Below, in pieces: positions 1 through 12,500 of a stretch of 64,000 bases of DNA; within the stretch, counting starts at the first letter, position 1; each line of letters starts with the position of its first letter. The stretch spans positions 1-64,000 of the forward strand of contig JAAVTG010000538.1 of NCBI GenBank assembly GCA_011947345.1, written 5' to 3'. The notes below the pieces were generated by a model, which was not told where the DNA came from, made no database searches, and worked only from the letters and a program-made list of their open reading frames with translations. Source of the DNA: Phytophthora quininea (Eukaryota > Oomycota > Peronosporomycetes > Peronosporales > Peronosporaceae). A program made the position numbers and the translations under genes.

Positions 1-49
1 AAAGTATCCGCGGAAGATATTCACACCGAAAGCAAAGAGAGACCGTTGC

Positions 50-56
50 CATTCTT
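50..56 (+). promoter_or_regulatory. Inr-like core promoter motif before the ARM-only gene
   Basis: The heptamer CCATTCT fits the initiator pattern YCAYTYY described for oomycete promoters and lies about 36 bases before the ATG at 92. A similar heptamer stands at a similar distance before two paralogues, at 5958-5964 and 9511-9517 on the minus strand. This is a motif match only. Confidence 0.35.
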
Positions 57-91
57 GAATTCACCCCCGACAGTTCACGTTAGACTTAACC

Positions 92-2333
92 ATGAGCTCC
101 TTCGTCACCGTCGCGCAAGGTCTCGTCAAGATCTTCGAGCTGCGGGATGCCATCCGCCACCAACGCCGAGTCAACCGACAGACGTACTTGCAATTGACGG
201 AGATCCACCTCGAGCTGCAGCTGCTGGAGCGCAACGGACCGCTCGAAGATAACGCGACGCTGAGACGCAATGCTGTGCTCAAGAAGTTCTCGTTCGCAGT
301 CACCAAGTTCGCGGCTTACCTCGTGAGGTACAACAAGAAGAACTGCGTCACTCGGCTCTTCAAGCGCGGCGACATGGAAGCGGAACGTCTCGAGATCATC
401 GCTGAGATCGAGCAAGTCTTCCGGATGCTACATCTCGCCACCACCGTCACAGTCATGAACACGTCCAAGGATACCGCCAAAACGCGGGGCAGTTCCTCGC
501 CAGACTGGATCACGTGCATAAGGACGTCAAGCTTACACACGACGAAGTGCAAGCGGCACTGCGGGCACTTGTAGAGCAGCGAAACACTGAACAGCACGCC
601 AAAGTCGCGCCCATCGAGCAGCACATGCCAGCAAAGAAGCAAGACGCTCACTTGGACAACCTCTCCGTCCCGTTGCTCATGGACAGCATTGCCAACGGCT
701 CCCCAATGACAAAGAGAAATCGCTGCTGCTGCTTATCCGCAAGTGCGTCCGCAGCAGCAGTCGAATGCAAATCTACCAAGCCAACGGCATCCCGATGCTT
801 TCGAAACTGGTGCGCGAAAGCGACAACTTCGTCACGCAGCTGTACGCGCTGCACTGCCTCAGCTGGTTCACGTTCATTTACTCCAAGATGCCCGAGTCCG
901 ACTTCGAGATGCTGCGGGGTTGTCTTCGCGTTGCAAATCAACCGGAGCTCGTGACAGTCATGGACAAGTTGCAACATGGTGATGAGGCCGCCAAGGAGGA
1001 CGCTGTGATCCTCTGCTCGTGCATCGCGACCAACGGGAACGAAGACGCACTTCGAGACGTAGGCGTGTTGCCACCATTAACCGAAATGCTGGAGAATGGC
1101 ACACCGAACCAGAAGCTTTGGGCTGCTGAGACTCTGGCCACATTGGCCAGCAACAGCGACGAAAACTGCGAGGCGATTGCTCGTGAAGGAACCATTGACC
1201 CTCTGATTGAACTGCTTCGAGTTGGCACGGACATGCAGAAGCAAGAAGCGGCCTATGCGCTTGGCAATCTCGCGGCCAACAACGATGCCATTCGAGTACA
1301 AATCGCACGCAGAGGAGCGATCCACCCGCTGGTCAAATTCGTCCGAGCAGTGACGGACGCGCAAAACCAGTGGGGAGTCTACGCGCTTGGGGTTCTTTCG
1401 CTGAACAATGACGAGAATCGAGTCGCGATCGCACGTGCAGGAGCCATTGTCCCGCTGGTGAATTTGGTTCGAACGGGCTCAAGCGCGCAGCAGCAATGGG
1501 CAGTGTACACGCTCGGCAATCTCGCTCATAACGACGAGAATCGCGTGGAGATGCTGCTCGAAGGAGTGATCCAACCTCTGGTGGGACTTCTGCGATCTGG
1601 AACTGCAGCTCAAAAGCTCTGGTCTGCCTATGCGCTGGGCAATTTAGCTTGTGGGAATGACGCTGCGGACGAGATTGAGACTGCGATTGTTCCTCTCGTC
1701 CAGCTCGTAGAGACAGGCACGGACAGCCAGAAGCAGGAAGCTGCCTACACGTTGGGCAATATCGCTGCTCATAGTGCGGCGGGTCGCGCTGCAATTGCTC
1801 GTGAAGGAGGCATTGAACCGCTAGTGGAGCTCGTTCGGTCAGGGACCAGCGAGCTGAAGCAGTGGGCAGCTTACGCGCTAGAGTTTCTGGCTTACCAGAA
1901 TGACGACAACCGCCTGGCGATTGTTCAAGAAGGAGCTGTGTCGCCGCTTGTGTCGCTCGTGCTGTCCGGCACAGAGACCCAGAAATCTCGCGCTGCGAAG
2001 ACCCTGGCGAATCTCGCCATTGAAGACGACGTGAACCACAAGGTGGTTTCGTCCGAGCGTATCATCGACCCACTGATGCAGTTCCTGCGCACGGGGACCA
2101 ACTCGCAAAAAGCCAATGCAGCAACTGCATTACGCAAACTCGCCAGCACCAGCGACGACAACCTGGAAACCATCGTGCACGAAGGAGTCATCCCGCTGCT
2201 GCAGGCGCTGGCCCAAACAGGCTCAACACACGACAAGCAAGCAGCATTATTCGCTCTGGAACGCTTCGATGATCGGCCGGAAGCTGGCGCAAAAGATGAA
2301 GGGAGCACTCGTAGCGCCGCTGTAGCTTGGTAG
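92..2333 (+). pseudogene. ARM-repeat protein with N-terminal helical bundle, no kinase domain, two frameshifts
   Basis: Seen: the ATG at 92 opens a helical N-terminal segment (MSSFVTVAQGLVKIFELRD...) similar in pattern to the N-termini of the kinase-ARM genes downstream. A one-base shift near 482-490 (GGGG run) leads into HKDVKLTHDEVQ. A second near 700-706 (CCCC run) leads into a long frame with about nine ARM repeats of 41-42 residues, each with the pattern GAI.PLV.LLR.GT..QK..AAYALGNLA. The block after the second shift aligns with the first ARM unit of the paralogues. Known: ARM repeats form a superhelix that binds protein partners. Inferred: a family member that never had, or lost, the kinase module. 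Both shifts are at homopolymers, so assembly error is possible and the gene may be intact. ARM identity is near certain; the N-terminal fold is less sure. Confidence 0.8.
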
Positions 2334-2705
2334 GCGATCTCGGGTCATTTAACATATTTGTAATACATGTCTAGTCAATATGATCTTGCAGCGCTTAGCA
2401 TCAGTCTTCTCCAGTCTCCGGCTCCTGTTCTTGATGTCACTGGCATCTTCGTCGCAATGACTGAATTTTACGGAACGTGTCGTTGGCTTAACTGTTGTCC
2501 TTGAGTCGAAAGTGGATTAAATCTGTCGCGCTTTCCATGTGGGTTCGGTAGCTTAGTGGTAGGACGCGTCCAGCCCACTTACAAACTGCCTCGTTATTTC
2601 AGCGCGCACTCGTTTAAACTCTGGATAGGCACCCGAGTACGAAAGTTGCTGTAGCTAGGCAGTCGTTGGCACAGTCAAACAGCAAAACTTTATCCTGCCC
2701 CAGCT
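2334..2705. other. Intergenic, convergent 3' ends
   Basis: Space between the 3' ends of the ARM-only gene (+) and the first kinase-ARM gene (-). It holds no convincing ORF. A stretch at 2547-2562 (TAGCTTAGTGGTAGG) resembles a tRNA D-arm/A-box, but no T-arm or B-box follows. Confidence 0.6.
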
Positions 2706-5700
2706 TTAATCGTTGATCCGTCTCCTTTTCACTCGTTGCTTCATATCTCGGATCATGCTCAAAAGCGTTGCCGCTGCTTGGTTTGCTTCTTCATCTCGAC
2801 TGTGGCGAACACTTGTCAAATGCTCGATTAGATCGTCATCCACGATTGACGCCATGAAAGTGCTGTCGCTGTTAGCTAGATTGCGAAAGGTATCAACAAC
2901 TCGCGGCGTCGTCATGCTATCTTCTGTTTTCAGGATTGTTATCAGAACTGGAACCGCCCCACTCGTCGCAATACCACTGTAGTTGTCACTCACGCTAGCG
3001 AGGTGCTGCAAAACCTCAATACTCCAATAATGCAGCGAATTGTCCTCGTCTTGCAAAAACATTACCAAAGCTGAAGCAGCTCCTTCGTTTGTTGCCCTTA
3101 CACAGTTATCTGGGCTGTTTTTGACAAGGGCGAGCAAGCACAATAGCGCCTGCTGTTGCAAGTACTCGCTACCAGTTTCAAGAATTTTTAACACGCGCGG
3201 GATCGTGTCAGTTGTCCCAATCACCGTCTTGTACGTCTCAATATCAGCGAGACGTACTAGTGCTAGCATTGCAGACTCTTTAGTTCTCTCGGACCCACCA
3301 CGCAACAGCTCGGGCAAGAAGATGAGTGCGCCTTCGTCCACAATGGGCTCGCAGTATATTGTCGTCTCGGCAAGACGCCCCAGGGCGTACGCTGCGTGAG
3401 TTTTCTGGTCGTCTGTCGAGTTTTGGAGAAGCGACAGCAGAGGTGCTATCGCTCCACCTTTCGCGACGACTGCCCGATTGACTCCGTCTTCAGTAAATGA
3501 CCCGAGAAGATGCGCAGCTTCCTGTTTTTGTGAGTTCCCGTCCGTACAAACTCCGCCAAAAGCGGTATCTCCACGTGAGCTACGACCCCTTTCCTGCCGT
3601 CTTGGCTGCTGTCCGATATAAACCCCAGAGCCAATAGTACCAAACTCTTTTGTGAATTAACTTCATCGTGAAGAAGTGGCTCCAGGAGAAGGACAACTTC
3701 GTCGATAGAAATGACGTTCGACAGAATAAAATTCTTACCGTAGCAACCCACAGCACACGCTGCTAGTCGCTTCTCAAGGCTGGTAGAAGAACTGCTTCGC
3801 AATATTTTTGTCAACGGTGCTAGCACTCCCGTGCGCCCCATTGGACCGATGTACTCCTCGATATATTCGGCTGCGAAATTCCCAAGAGCTTGTGCTGCCC
3901 ACAACTTTATCCATTTATTCGCTGTCTTTAAGAGCGAAAGAAGAGGCGCACCACACCAACTCTCAGGAGTCTGTTGTGGAAGCCCAACTCTGCAGTGCAA
4001 GCGCAGTATGCAGCAGCCTTCAACTTGCTGTATCTATCGCCATTTCGCAAGAGCTCGACAACCGCAGTGCATTCGCGTGGTTTGATATCGCGAATGGACT
4101 CGTACAAAGCATTGTATTTCTCCACAGATAGCTTAGCGTCTTCAAGGTCCTCGCATTTTAACCAACGGAGACACTCAAAGGCACAGGTCTGCTCAAAATG
4201 AGCTCGCCTGCGTTCCACCACACGTACAAGGACAGAAACCCCACATTCGTACAGTTCTACCCGCGAGTCGTCATCTAGACAAGCTTGAAGAAGCAAAATC
4301 AGCGCTTGTTCCCGTTCCTTTTCACTTCCGGTGTCTACTGCTTTGATCAACGTCGAAACTGGGGTGTTATCCGTCAACCGCGTTAAACAGATAGGAGTTG
4401 GAGGTGTGACCGGAGTTGGTGTAGGGACCGGAGCTGGCGGTGGTGGAGAATTGAGCTCATGAGGTGCCGCAATGTCAGCGGAGGGCTCAGTCAGGTCAAC
4501 GACGTCTGGTGGTGAACCTGCAGTCTCTATAGACCCCTTGACTGCCAGATCCTTCAGATGGTCGATCACTATGTCGAGCGTAGGCCTTTTGACAGAATCG
4601 ACGTCCACCATTGAGAGCACCAACTCCCACACGGCATCCGTCGTACCGCTCAGCTTCTGGGATGGCCGTGGATTTGCCAGGTTCTCAACAACAAGATTGT
4701 CCCGCAAGTGTGCGAACGGCGGCTCTCCGCTCACAGCCTCAATGATACACATACCAAACGAATACACATCCGACGCAACCGACGGCCGCTGCTGCAAACA
4801 CTCTGGAGCCCACCACCGCACACTACTCGATAGAGTGCCACACGAATTCGACCCAAAGTCACTGCAGCACGACCGCATCGTTGCCAGACCGACATCCGAC
4901 ACCTTCGCCTGGCCGTCCGCCCCCACCAAAATGTTGTTCAGCTTGAGATTGCCGTGCACCATCCCGCGCTGGTGAATGTAGACCAAGCCCAGAGCGGCCT
5001 GGTACAGCAACTTCCACATCTGCCTCCTGTTCTCCTCTGATCTAGCCAGGAACGACCCCAGGTTGCCGTTCAGAGCCTCCTCGTACAGAACAAACGGCGG
5101 AGAGCTCACATGAGAAGCCGCCAGCAGCTGGACAACGTTCGGGTGGCTCATCTCGTGCCAAGAGTTCACTTCCTTCTCCACTTTCAGCCGCGCTCGTTCA
5201 TCAATGACCAGTTCCCCAACACCAAATCTCTTCACCACCACCTTCGTGTTCGATCCCACTACTCCACGATGAACTATTCCGTGTGGCCCACGACCAAACG
5301 CTTTGCTCTCACAACGCACCTCCGTCACAGGGACAAACCACAGTGGTAAAGTGTCCACCCTCGTCTGAAAGAGCGACTCGATAGTCAGCACCAGATCCTT
5401 CATCACCACCACCAGACCTCCACCTTGTGAATCCTGTCTCTCAATGGCAAACTTCAGAGTCATCAGAGCTTCCACTTGCGTCTGTGGGTCCTGCAACGCA
5501 CCAAACACAACGTCTCTGTCCTTGACCGTCACTTTGAAAAAGTCCTCCGCCAGTTGGTTGTCGTCCTGCAGTTGCTGCTGCCAGTCCCTCGCCGCCAACT
5601 TGAACAGCTCCAGCCGATCCAACAGCAAGTCCACTCGCTGGTTGAGTGTTTCCAGCTCCGTCATCTTCTTCCGGTGCGTCACTACTCGAAGCAGCAACGT

Positions 5701-5937
5701 TTGGTCGCGGAAACGTTCAACATGGTTGAGGAATTGGACAACGATGGCCTCAAACGTCGACATGGCGTCAGTTTGGCGGGAGTCGACGACGGCGACTTGG
5801 AGCGCTAGCAGCCTCGCGTGCAGTCGCTGGCAGGCCTGTTGGGTCTCGTGTTGTGCTCCACATCGCTGTAGAATGGTCTGGAGCACCTTGTGGACGGGGC
5901 CAGCGCCAGGAACGACCGGGATAGGTGTCGCGTTCAT
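2706..5937 (-). pseudogene. HeLo/MLKL-like helical bundle - pseudokinase - ARM repeat protein, copy B
   Basis: Seen: the 669-residue first frame starts MNATPIPVVP. Residues 1-190 are mostly helical with heptad-like leucines. A kinase-like domain spans about 205-465: glycine loop GRGPHG at 215-220, Lys236 in VVVKRF, HGN in place of HRD at 328-330, DVG in place of DFG at 348-350, APE at 377-379 and DVYSFG at 390-395. A Pro/Thr-rich linker (about 480-520) precedes ARM-type repeats. The frame shifts near 3955, continues through 3446-4000, then shifts again near 3500 into 2706-3341, ending KRRRIND. Known: the HRD Asp is the catalytic base, so Asn argues for a pseudokinase. Inferred: two single-base lesions, real or artefactual. 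The first ~480 residues are almost identical to copy C (6271-9490), while linker and ARM part differ. Confidence 0.85.
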
Positions 5938-5957
5938 CGCGTCCAGTTTGATGTATC

Positions 5958-5964
5958 AAAATGG
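5958..5964 (-). promoter_or_regulatory. Inr-like motif of kinase-ARM copy B
   Basis: On the minus strand the heptamer reads CCATTTT, a fit to YCAYTYY, about 20 bases before the ATG at 5937. The same motif with the same surrounding bases precedes copy C at 9511-9517. Such a short leader is plausible for oomycete genes. Confidence 0.45.
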
Positions 5965-6270
5965 GTAAGATAATGGGTGTTTGCCGTTTGGTTTGGAAAC
6001 TCGATTGGCAAGTTTTTCGCCAAGGATGCTCATTTATTGGTCTGGGATTTATTTATATTTGTTTTGTAGACAGCTTTACGATGGGACTCGTAGTTTGTTA
6101 ATCCAATGTCTGGTTGAAGGGAAACATGTTGTTGAAGTTCACCACATCCTTTGCATCGGTCAATGTCCTCCGAAACCCTTATCTTCATTAGGTCCAAGAT
6201 ACAGTAATACTTGATGTTGTCCTACTACAATTTACCACCGACATTTTTGCGGCTTTGTGTCGCTGATCTC
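5965..6270. other. Intergenic between tandem kinase-ARM copies B and C
   Basis: About 300 bases of moderately AT-rich DNA between the start of copy B and the 3' end of copy C, both on the minus strand. I see no ORF, RNA gene or repeat here. Confidence 0.55.
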
Positions 6271-9200
6271 TTACGACCTAGCTGTCGGACCGCTGTCTTT
6301 GACCCCTTTCTTCGAATCTATGAAGTCCAAGAGAATGCTCACCACCTTTTTCTGCTTATCGTTACCATTTCGACGCAGTTCTAGTAGACTCGACATCGCC
6401 TCTTCACCTAAGCAACGCTTGACATGGGCTTCGTGGTGGCTAGCCAACCTGCCTAAAGCCTTGACAGCATGTGTTTTTCTCCAGTCATCAGCGTCTTTCA
6501 GACTCTCCACCAGCACTTCGATCTCACTAGAGCTCCCCATTCTCTCGCAATTGCGTCCAATTTTTGCTAGCTTCCCTATCGTTATTGCTGCCAGGAATCT
6601 GGTGTCACTCGGACCCGTCCGCATATACTCTGCTAGTCCAGCACTGCCTCCAGCATCCACCAGTTTGATGCTGTTCGGTTCATGGTCTTTAATGAGGAAC
6701 CGCAAATTCTGCAGAGCGTCTTCTCTAATATCGTCGGAGCCATGACGGAGAAGTTCCGTTAAAACTTCGATGGCTCCGCTCTCGCCAATAACAGTTTTGT
6801 ACTTGTCGATGTCAGACACAAACAGGAGCACATGCATCGCATACCTTTCGTCTTGTCAGACCCGCTTCGCAAGAGTTCGACAGCTAGTGGGATTGCCCCC
6901 TCGTCCACGATAGCAGGACAATATTCTTTGCTATTGGCCAGACGACCCAAACCATACGCGGCGTGCATCTTCTGGCCATCAGTGGACCCACTTAAGAGTG
7001 CGGCAAAAGCAGTAATTGCCCCTGCGTCGACTAACGTCTTCCTATTTGCCTCGCTGTCCGCCAATGAGCCTACAAGATGCGCTGCATGTTCTTTCTGTAA
7101 GTTTGTCCCAGTTCGTAAGAACTCAACGATCGGTGCGATGGCAACCTTCTCTACTAATCGTTGTTTGGCGCCGTAGCTGCTGTCCGAGATGAATCCCAAC
7201 GCGAAGAGCGAGAAGGCTTTCCCGAGTTATCACTATGCTGAAGCAATACTCCCAGCAGCTTGGCAATGGCCCTTATCGATGTCACGTTCTCTACGATAAT
7301 GTCTTTTGAATAGAACCCCACAGCACAGGCGGCCAGACGTTTTTGCGTGTCGGTGCCGCTTTCCAGGAGTCCAATTAAAGGCGCCAGAGCTCCCTTACGT
7401 TCTACTTCATAGCGATATAGGTAGGTCGCAAAGTTCCCGAGCGCTTGCGACGCCCAAAGCTTCAGCCACTCGTCTCCTTTTTCCAAAATGGTGTGCAAGG
7501 ATTTAATTGCACCAGCCGCGCCAAGCTTGTCGAGGAAGCCCAGTTCAGTGATGCACGCGCAGTAAGTCACGGCCTTCCATTTCTTGTATTTGTTTCGACT
7601 TCGTCGCAAAGAATTCGTAATATCAGCGCACTCACTCGCTGTTGCTTCTCGAATGGAATCACGAAGCAGTTTATACTTCTCCTGAGGCAATTTCACATCG
7701 TCAACATCCTCGAATTTGGTCCAGCGAAGACACTCGAGCGCGCACACCTGCTCGAAATGGGATCGACCATTCTCGACCACGCCCACCAAAGAAGGGATAC
7801 CGCCATCGTATATCTCTTGTCGCGTGGCATCGTCCACACAAGCCTTGAGCAGCAGCTCCAGTGCTAGTTCACGCTCACCTTCACTGCCGACAGCAACCGC
7901 TCGGATCAAAGCCGGAACTCCGGAAGCGTCGGTCAAAGGCAGCAACTTTATCGGGGTTGGATCTGGGGTTGGAGTCGGAGTCGGGATCGGAGTCGGGGTC
8001 GAAGCTGGAGCGGTGAGTGCAAGAGGTGCCGCAGCGGAAGACTCGGTCAGGTCAACGACGTCAGGTGGTGAACCTGCAGTCTCTATAGACCCCTTGACCG
8101 CCAGATCCTTCAGGTGGTCGATCACTATGTCGAGCGTAGGCCTTTTGACAGAATCGACGTCCACCATTGAACCCAACAACTCCCACACGGCATCCGTCAT
8201 ACCGCTCAGCTTCTGGAATGGCCGTGGATTTGTCAGGTTCTCAACAACAAGATTGTCCCGCAAGTGTGCGAACGGCGGCTCTCCGCTCACAGCCTCAATG
8301 ATACACATACCAAACGAATACACATCCGACGCAACCGACGGCCGCTGCTGCAAACACTCTGGAGCCCACCACCGCACACTACTCGATAGAGTGCCACACG
8401 AATTCGACCCAAAGACACTGCAGCACGACCGCATCGTTGCCAGACCGACATCCGACACCTTCGCCTGGCCGTCCGCCCCCACCAAAATGTTGTTCAGCTT
8501 GAGATTGCCGTGCACCACCCCACGCTGGTGAATGTAGGCCAAGCCCAGAGCGGCCTGGTACAGCAACTTCCACATCTGTCTCCTGTTCTCCTCTGATCTA
8601 GCCAGGAACGACCCCAGGTTGCCGTTCAGAGCCTCCTCGTACAGAACAAACGGCGGAGAGCTCACATGAGAAGCCGCCAGCAGCTGGACAACGTTCGGGT
8701 GGCTCATCTCGTGCCAAGAGTTCACTTCCTTCTCCACTTTCAGCCGCGCTCGTTCATCAATGACCAGTTCCCCAACACCAAATCTCTTCACCACCTTCGT
8801 ACTCGATCCCACTACTCCACGATGAACTGTTCCGTGTGGCCCACGACCAAACGCTCTGCTCTCACAACGCACCTCCGTCACAGGGACAAACCACAGTGGT
8901 AAAGTGTCCACCCTCGTCTGAAAGAGCGACTCGATAGTCAGCACCAGATCCTTCATCACCACCACCAGACCTCCACCTTGTGAATCCTGTCTCTCAATTG
9001 CAAACTTCAGAGTCATCAGAGCTTCCACTTGCGTCTGTGGGTCCTGCAACGCACCAAACACAACGTCTCTGTCCTTGACCGTCACTTTGAAAAAGTCCTC
9101 CGCCAGTTGGTTGTCGTCCTGCAGCTGCTGCTGCCAGTCCCTCGCCGCCAACTTGAACAGCTCCAGCCGATCCAACAGCAAGTCCACTCGCTGGTTGAGT

Positions 9201-9490
9201 GTTTCCAGCTCCGTCATCTTCTTCCGGTGCGTCACTACTCGAAGCAGCAACGTTTGGTCGCGGAAACGTTCAACATGGTTGAGGAATTGGACAACGATGG
9301 CCTCAAACGTCGACATGGCTTCGGTTTGGCGGGAGTCGACGACGGCGACTTGGAGCGCTAGCAGCCTCGCGTGCAGTCGCTGGCAGGCCTGTTGGGTCTC
9401 GTGTTGTGCTCCACATCGCTGTAGAATGGTCTGGAGCACCTTGTGGACGGGGTCAGCGCCAGGAACGACCGGGATAGGTGCCACGTTCAT
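6271..9490 (-). pseudogene. HeLo/MLKL-like helical bundle - pseudokinase - ARM repeat protein, copy C
   Basis: Seen: the first frame (7154-9490, 778 residues, MNVAPIPVVP...) holds the helical N-terminus, a kinase-like domain with GRGPHG loop, VVKRF lysine, HGN for HRD, DVG for DFG, APE and DVYSFG, then a Pro/Thr linker and the first ARM units. It shifts near 7200 into 6759-7199 (ARM) and again near 6840 into 6271-6837 (ARM, ending DSGPTARS). Compared with copy B, the N-terminal and kinase halves are nearly identical at DNA level, apart from a three-base deletion that removes one Val beside the lysine. The linker and ARM halves are clearly diverged. Inferred: pseudokinase with a conserved effector half and a diversified repeat half. 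Both shifts are single-base and may be assembly errors. Confidence 0.85.
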
Positions 9491-9549
9491 CGCGTCCAGT
9501 TTGATGTAGCAAAATGGGTAAGGTAATGGGTAATCGAGACAAAGTCAAC
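9491..9549. promoter_or_regulatory. Compact divergent promoter between copies C and D
   Basis: Only 59 bases separate the ATG of copy C (minus, 9490) from the ATG of copy D (plus, 9550). The minus-strand Inr-like CCATTTT lies at 9511-9517. The C-side bases match the upstream region of copy B. An in-frame upstream ATG at 9514 could extend copy D by twelve codons, but homology to paralogues begins at 9550. Confidence 0.5.
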
Positions 9550-12500
9550 ATGGCTCCGCTGGTGGTTCCTGGCGCAGGAGTGGCAGACAACGTCCTCCAG
9601 AGGATCCTGTGTGATGATATGCACGAAGCACAGACATCGTGCGAGCACCTCCACACCCTGTTGCTTATTATGACGAGCGGAGTACAGGAGGTTCTCTACC
9701 GAGAGACGACCAATTTGTGGCTGTGGTGACCCATTTCCTACACTTTGTGGAGAAACATTGCAACAAGAATCTTGCTAGTCGAGTGGTGGAGCATCAGAAA
9801 CTGATGCAAGAACTAAAGAAATTCCATCATCAAGCGGACAGGCTTTCTCTTTCTACAATGTGGAGGCGGCAGTGGGAGGAAGACAAACGCACTCTGCAGT
9901 CTGCGCTTGTCGTTACCGTCAAGGACCAGGATGTTATTTATCGAGAGTTTCAAGACTCTCGGGCCAGGACAGAAGCGCTTTTGTCGTTGGCATTCGAGAT
10001 GGAGAACGGAAGACACGAACGAACTGTGCTAGGTATCATACAATGGATGACAGGTACGATCCAGGCGGTTTTTGATTCAAACGCCAACGTCCTTCCGCCG
10101 TGGTATGCCCCGTCCAGTAGTTGAGTTCGAGGGAATACCTTTGCTCGTGGACACTTCTGTAGCCTTCATAGAGGCGTGTACAATGACTCGGAAGTGGTGG
10201 TCAAGCGCTTTCTTGTGGATGAAGTGACGATCAGCGAGCAGGCGTTAATGCAGATCGAGCAACAATTGAGCATTCGATACAGGATGACGCACCCACACGT
10301 CGTCAAAATGTTTGGGGCGTCCCATGTTGGCTCACCGCCGTTCATTGTGTGTGAGACAGCGACGAATGGCAATATGGGGTCATTTCTTGCTCGCTCGGAG
10401 ACCAACAGACTGCAAATGTGGAGACTACTTCACCAGGCGGCTCTTGGGCTGGCCTACGTTCACAATTGCGGCGTGGTGTATGGGAATCTTAAACTAAGTA
10501 ACATTCTAGTGGATGAGAACAAACAAGCCAAACTGTCAGACATGGCGCTAGCTACCATTTCATCGAAATACAAGTCCACTGGAGGAGTGCCGGGGAGCTT
10601 ACGGTGGCGTGCTCCCGAGTGTTTGACGAGGCGACCAACTGCCGCTGCCGACATTTATTCTCTGGGGATGTGTCTGATTGAAGCTGCAGTTGGCGAGGCT
10701 CCGTTTGAATATCTGAGTGACGACGATATTCGTGACAATATTCGTCGTGGGAAATTCCTCAGCAGCCTGATGACATGTCAGATGACGTTTGGGAACTCGT
10801 GGTTTTGATGACACAGTTTGATATGAAGAAGCGACCTGCGTTGTCGGATGTGCTTGAGAAGCTACATCAATTCATCAATAATCACCCAGATCCCCAACAA
10901 AGAACTAATACTAGTAGTACCAACCATGTTGTAGTTTCCGGTGAATCTCAACGTAGCTCGCCGTGTACGACGCCAACACCGGCATTAAAACCAACGAAAC
11001 AGCGAAGAAAATGTTGGCTCTGCCTTGCCCAGATTTGTTCAGTTGAAAAAGCGCAAGTTGTTGTACGATATGGATGGGGTTGCGATACTCTCTGCTCCCG
11101 TTAAGACGGAGAAAACTACTTCGATCAACTCTGTGCACTTGGATGTCTGTGCTGGGCTGCCGATCCCGATTTAAGAATGGAGGCAGAAGATTTTGAACAG
11201 CTACAGGATCACTGTCGACCTGCCACGACGGACGAATGCGAATATCTCGTGCGAACCTTGAAAAATGGAAACGAGCGAAAGAAGTTTAAGGCTGTTGTGT
11301 GCTGTACGAGTATTGCGGACATATGCCACGGTCATTCATTATTTAGCGCTGGAGTGGCTGCACCGCTTGTTGCCGAACTTACGAACGGAAACGACTCAAT
11401 GAAGCTTTGGGCGGCGCACGCGTTAGGGAATCTTGCTGACAGTGATACCTCAAGCGATATAATCGCTGGGATAGGAGCTATCCCGCCTTTGATCAAGCTC
11501 TTGAAGCACGGGACAGCTGAACAGAAAGGACTAGCAGCTTATGCGTTGGGCCGCCTTACTAGCAGTAGTAACTGCATTGCTACAATCACGAGATCAGGAG
11601 CAATTAACCATTTGATTGCTTTGCTGCGATCTGAAATCGATTCACAGAAAGGATATGCGTCATTTGCACTGAGCCACCTCGCTAACAGCGATGAGAATAA
11701 GAAATTCCTCATGGAACAACGAATTATTGAGCCCCTTGTGGGCTTACTAAGGACTGGAACAACCTTACAGAAGTAGCATGCAACTTTTGGTGTTGCTTCG
11801 TTAGCCGAAAACATTGACAATCGGAGCGAAATCGCAAGGCATGGCGCAATCGCGCCACTTACTCGCCTTTTGAAGGCAAATCAAGAGGCTCCGAAGGAGC
11901 AAGCCGCGTATGCGCCGGGGTGTCTTGCAGACACTAACTCGGCCACACGGACGAAGATCCGAATGGCTGGAGCTATCCCGCAGTTGTTGACATTGGTTCG
12001 GACTGGTACGGAGAGGCAGAAATATCATGGGCTGAGTGCGTTATCTCTCCTCTCAGACGACAATGCAAATCGGAACGCCATCGCGAAAGCTGGCAGCATT
12101 GCGCTTTTAGTTGATGTCGTGCGCACGGAACCGGACGAGCTCAAAATGTTTGCAAAGTCGACGTTGATTCAGCTAGCAAAAATCGATGAATTGAACGTTG
12201 CCATTGGAAAAGCTGGAGCTGTTAAGGAGCTGATGTGGCTACTACATACGGGAACCGAACTGATGAAGACAAGAGTAATCTGCGGGTTGGACTGCCTTGC
12301 GCTGTGCCGTGCTAACAGAAAGGAGATGGTAAACGCTGACCTCTTTTCAGATCTAACGACGTTGCTGCGGACTGGGACTGATGCCCAGAAGTTGCATGCG
12401 TCCTACTCCTTGGGCTATCTGGCGGATATTGACGTTAGATGTGCCGTGAAAATGGGCAGAGCTGGCGCTATTCTGCCTCTCCTGAAACTTTTACGGACGG

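Noticed and set aside
2547..2620. Possible tRNA gene (A-box-like TAGCTTAGTGGTAGG)
   Set aside because: No B-box or T-arm follows and no acceptor pairing is visible.
10122..10124. TGA before the copy D kinase domain as a recoded or readthrough stop
   Set aside because: The gene has several other lesions, so simple decay is sufficient.
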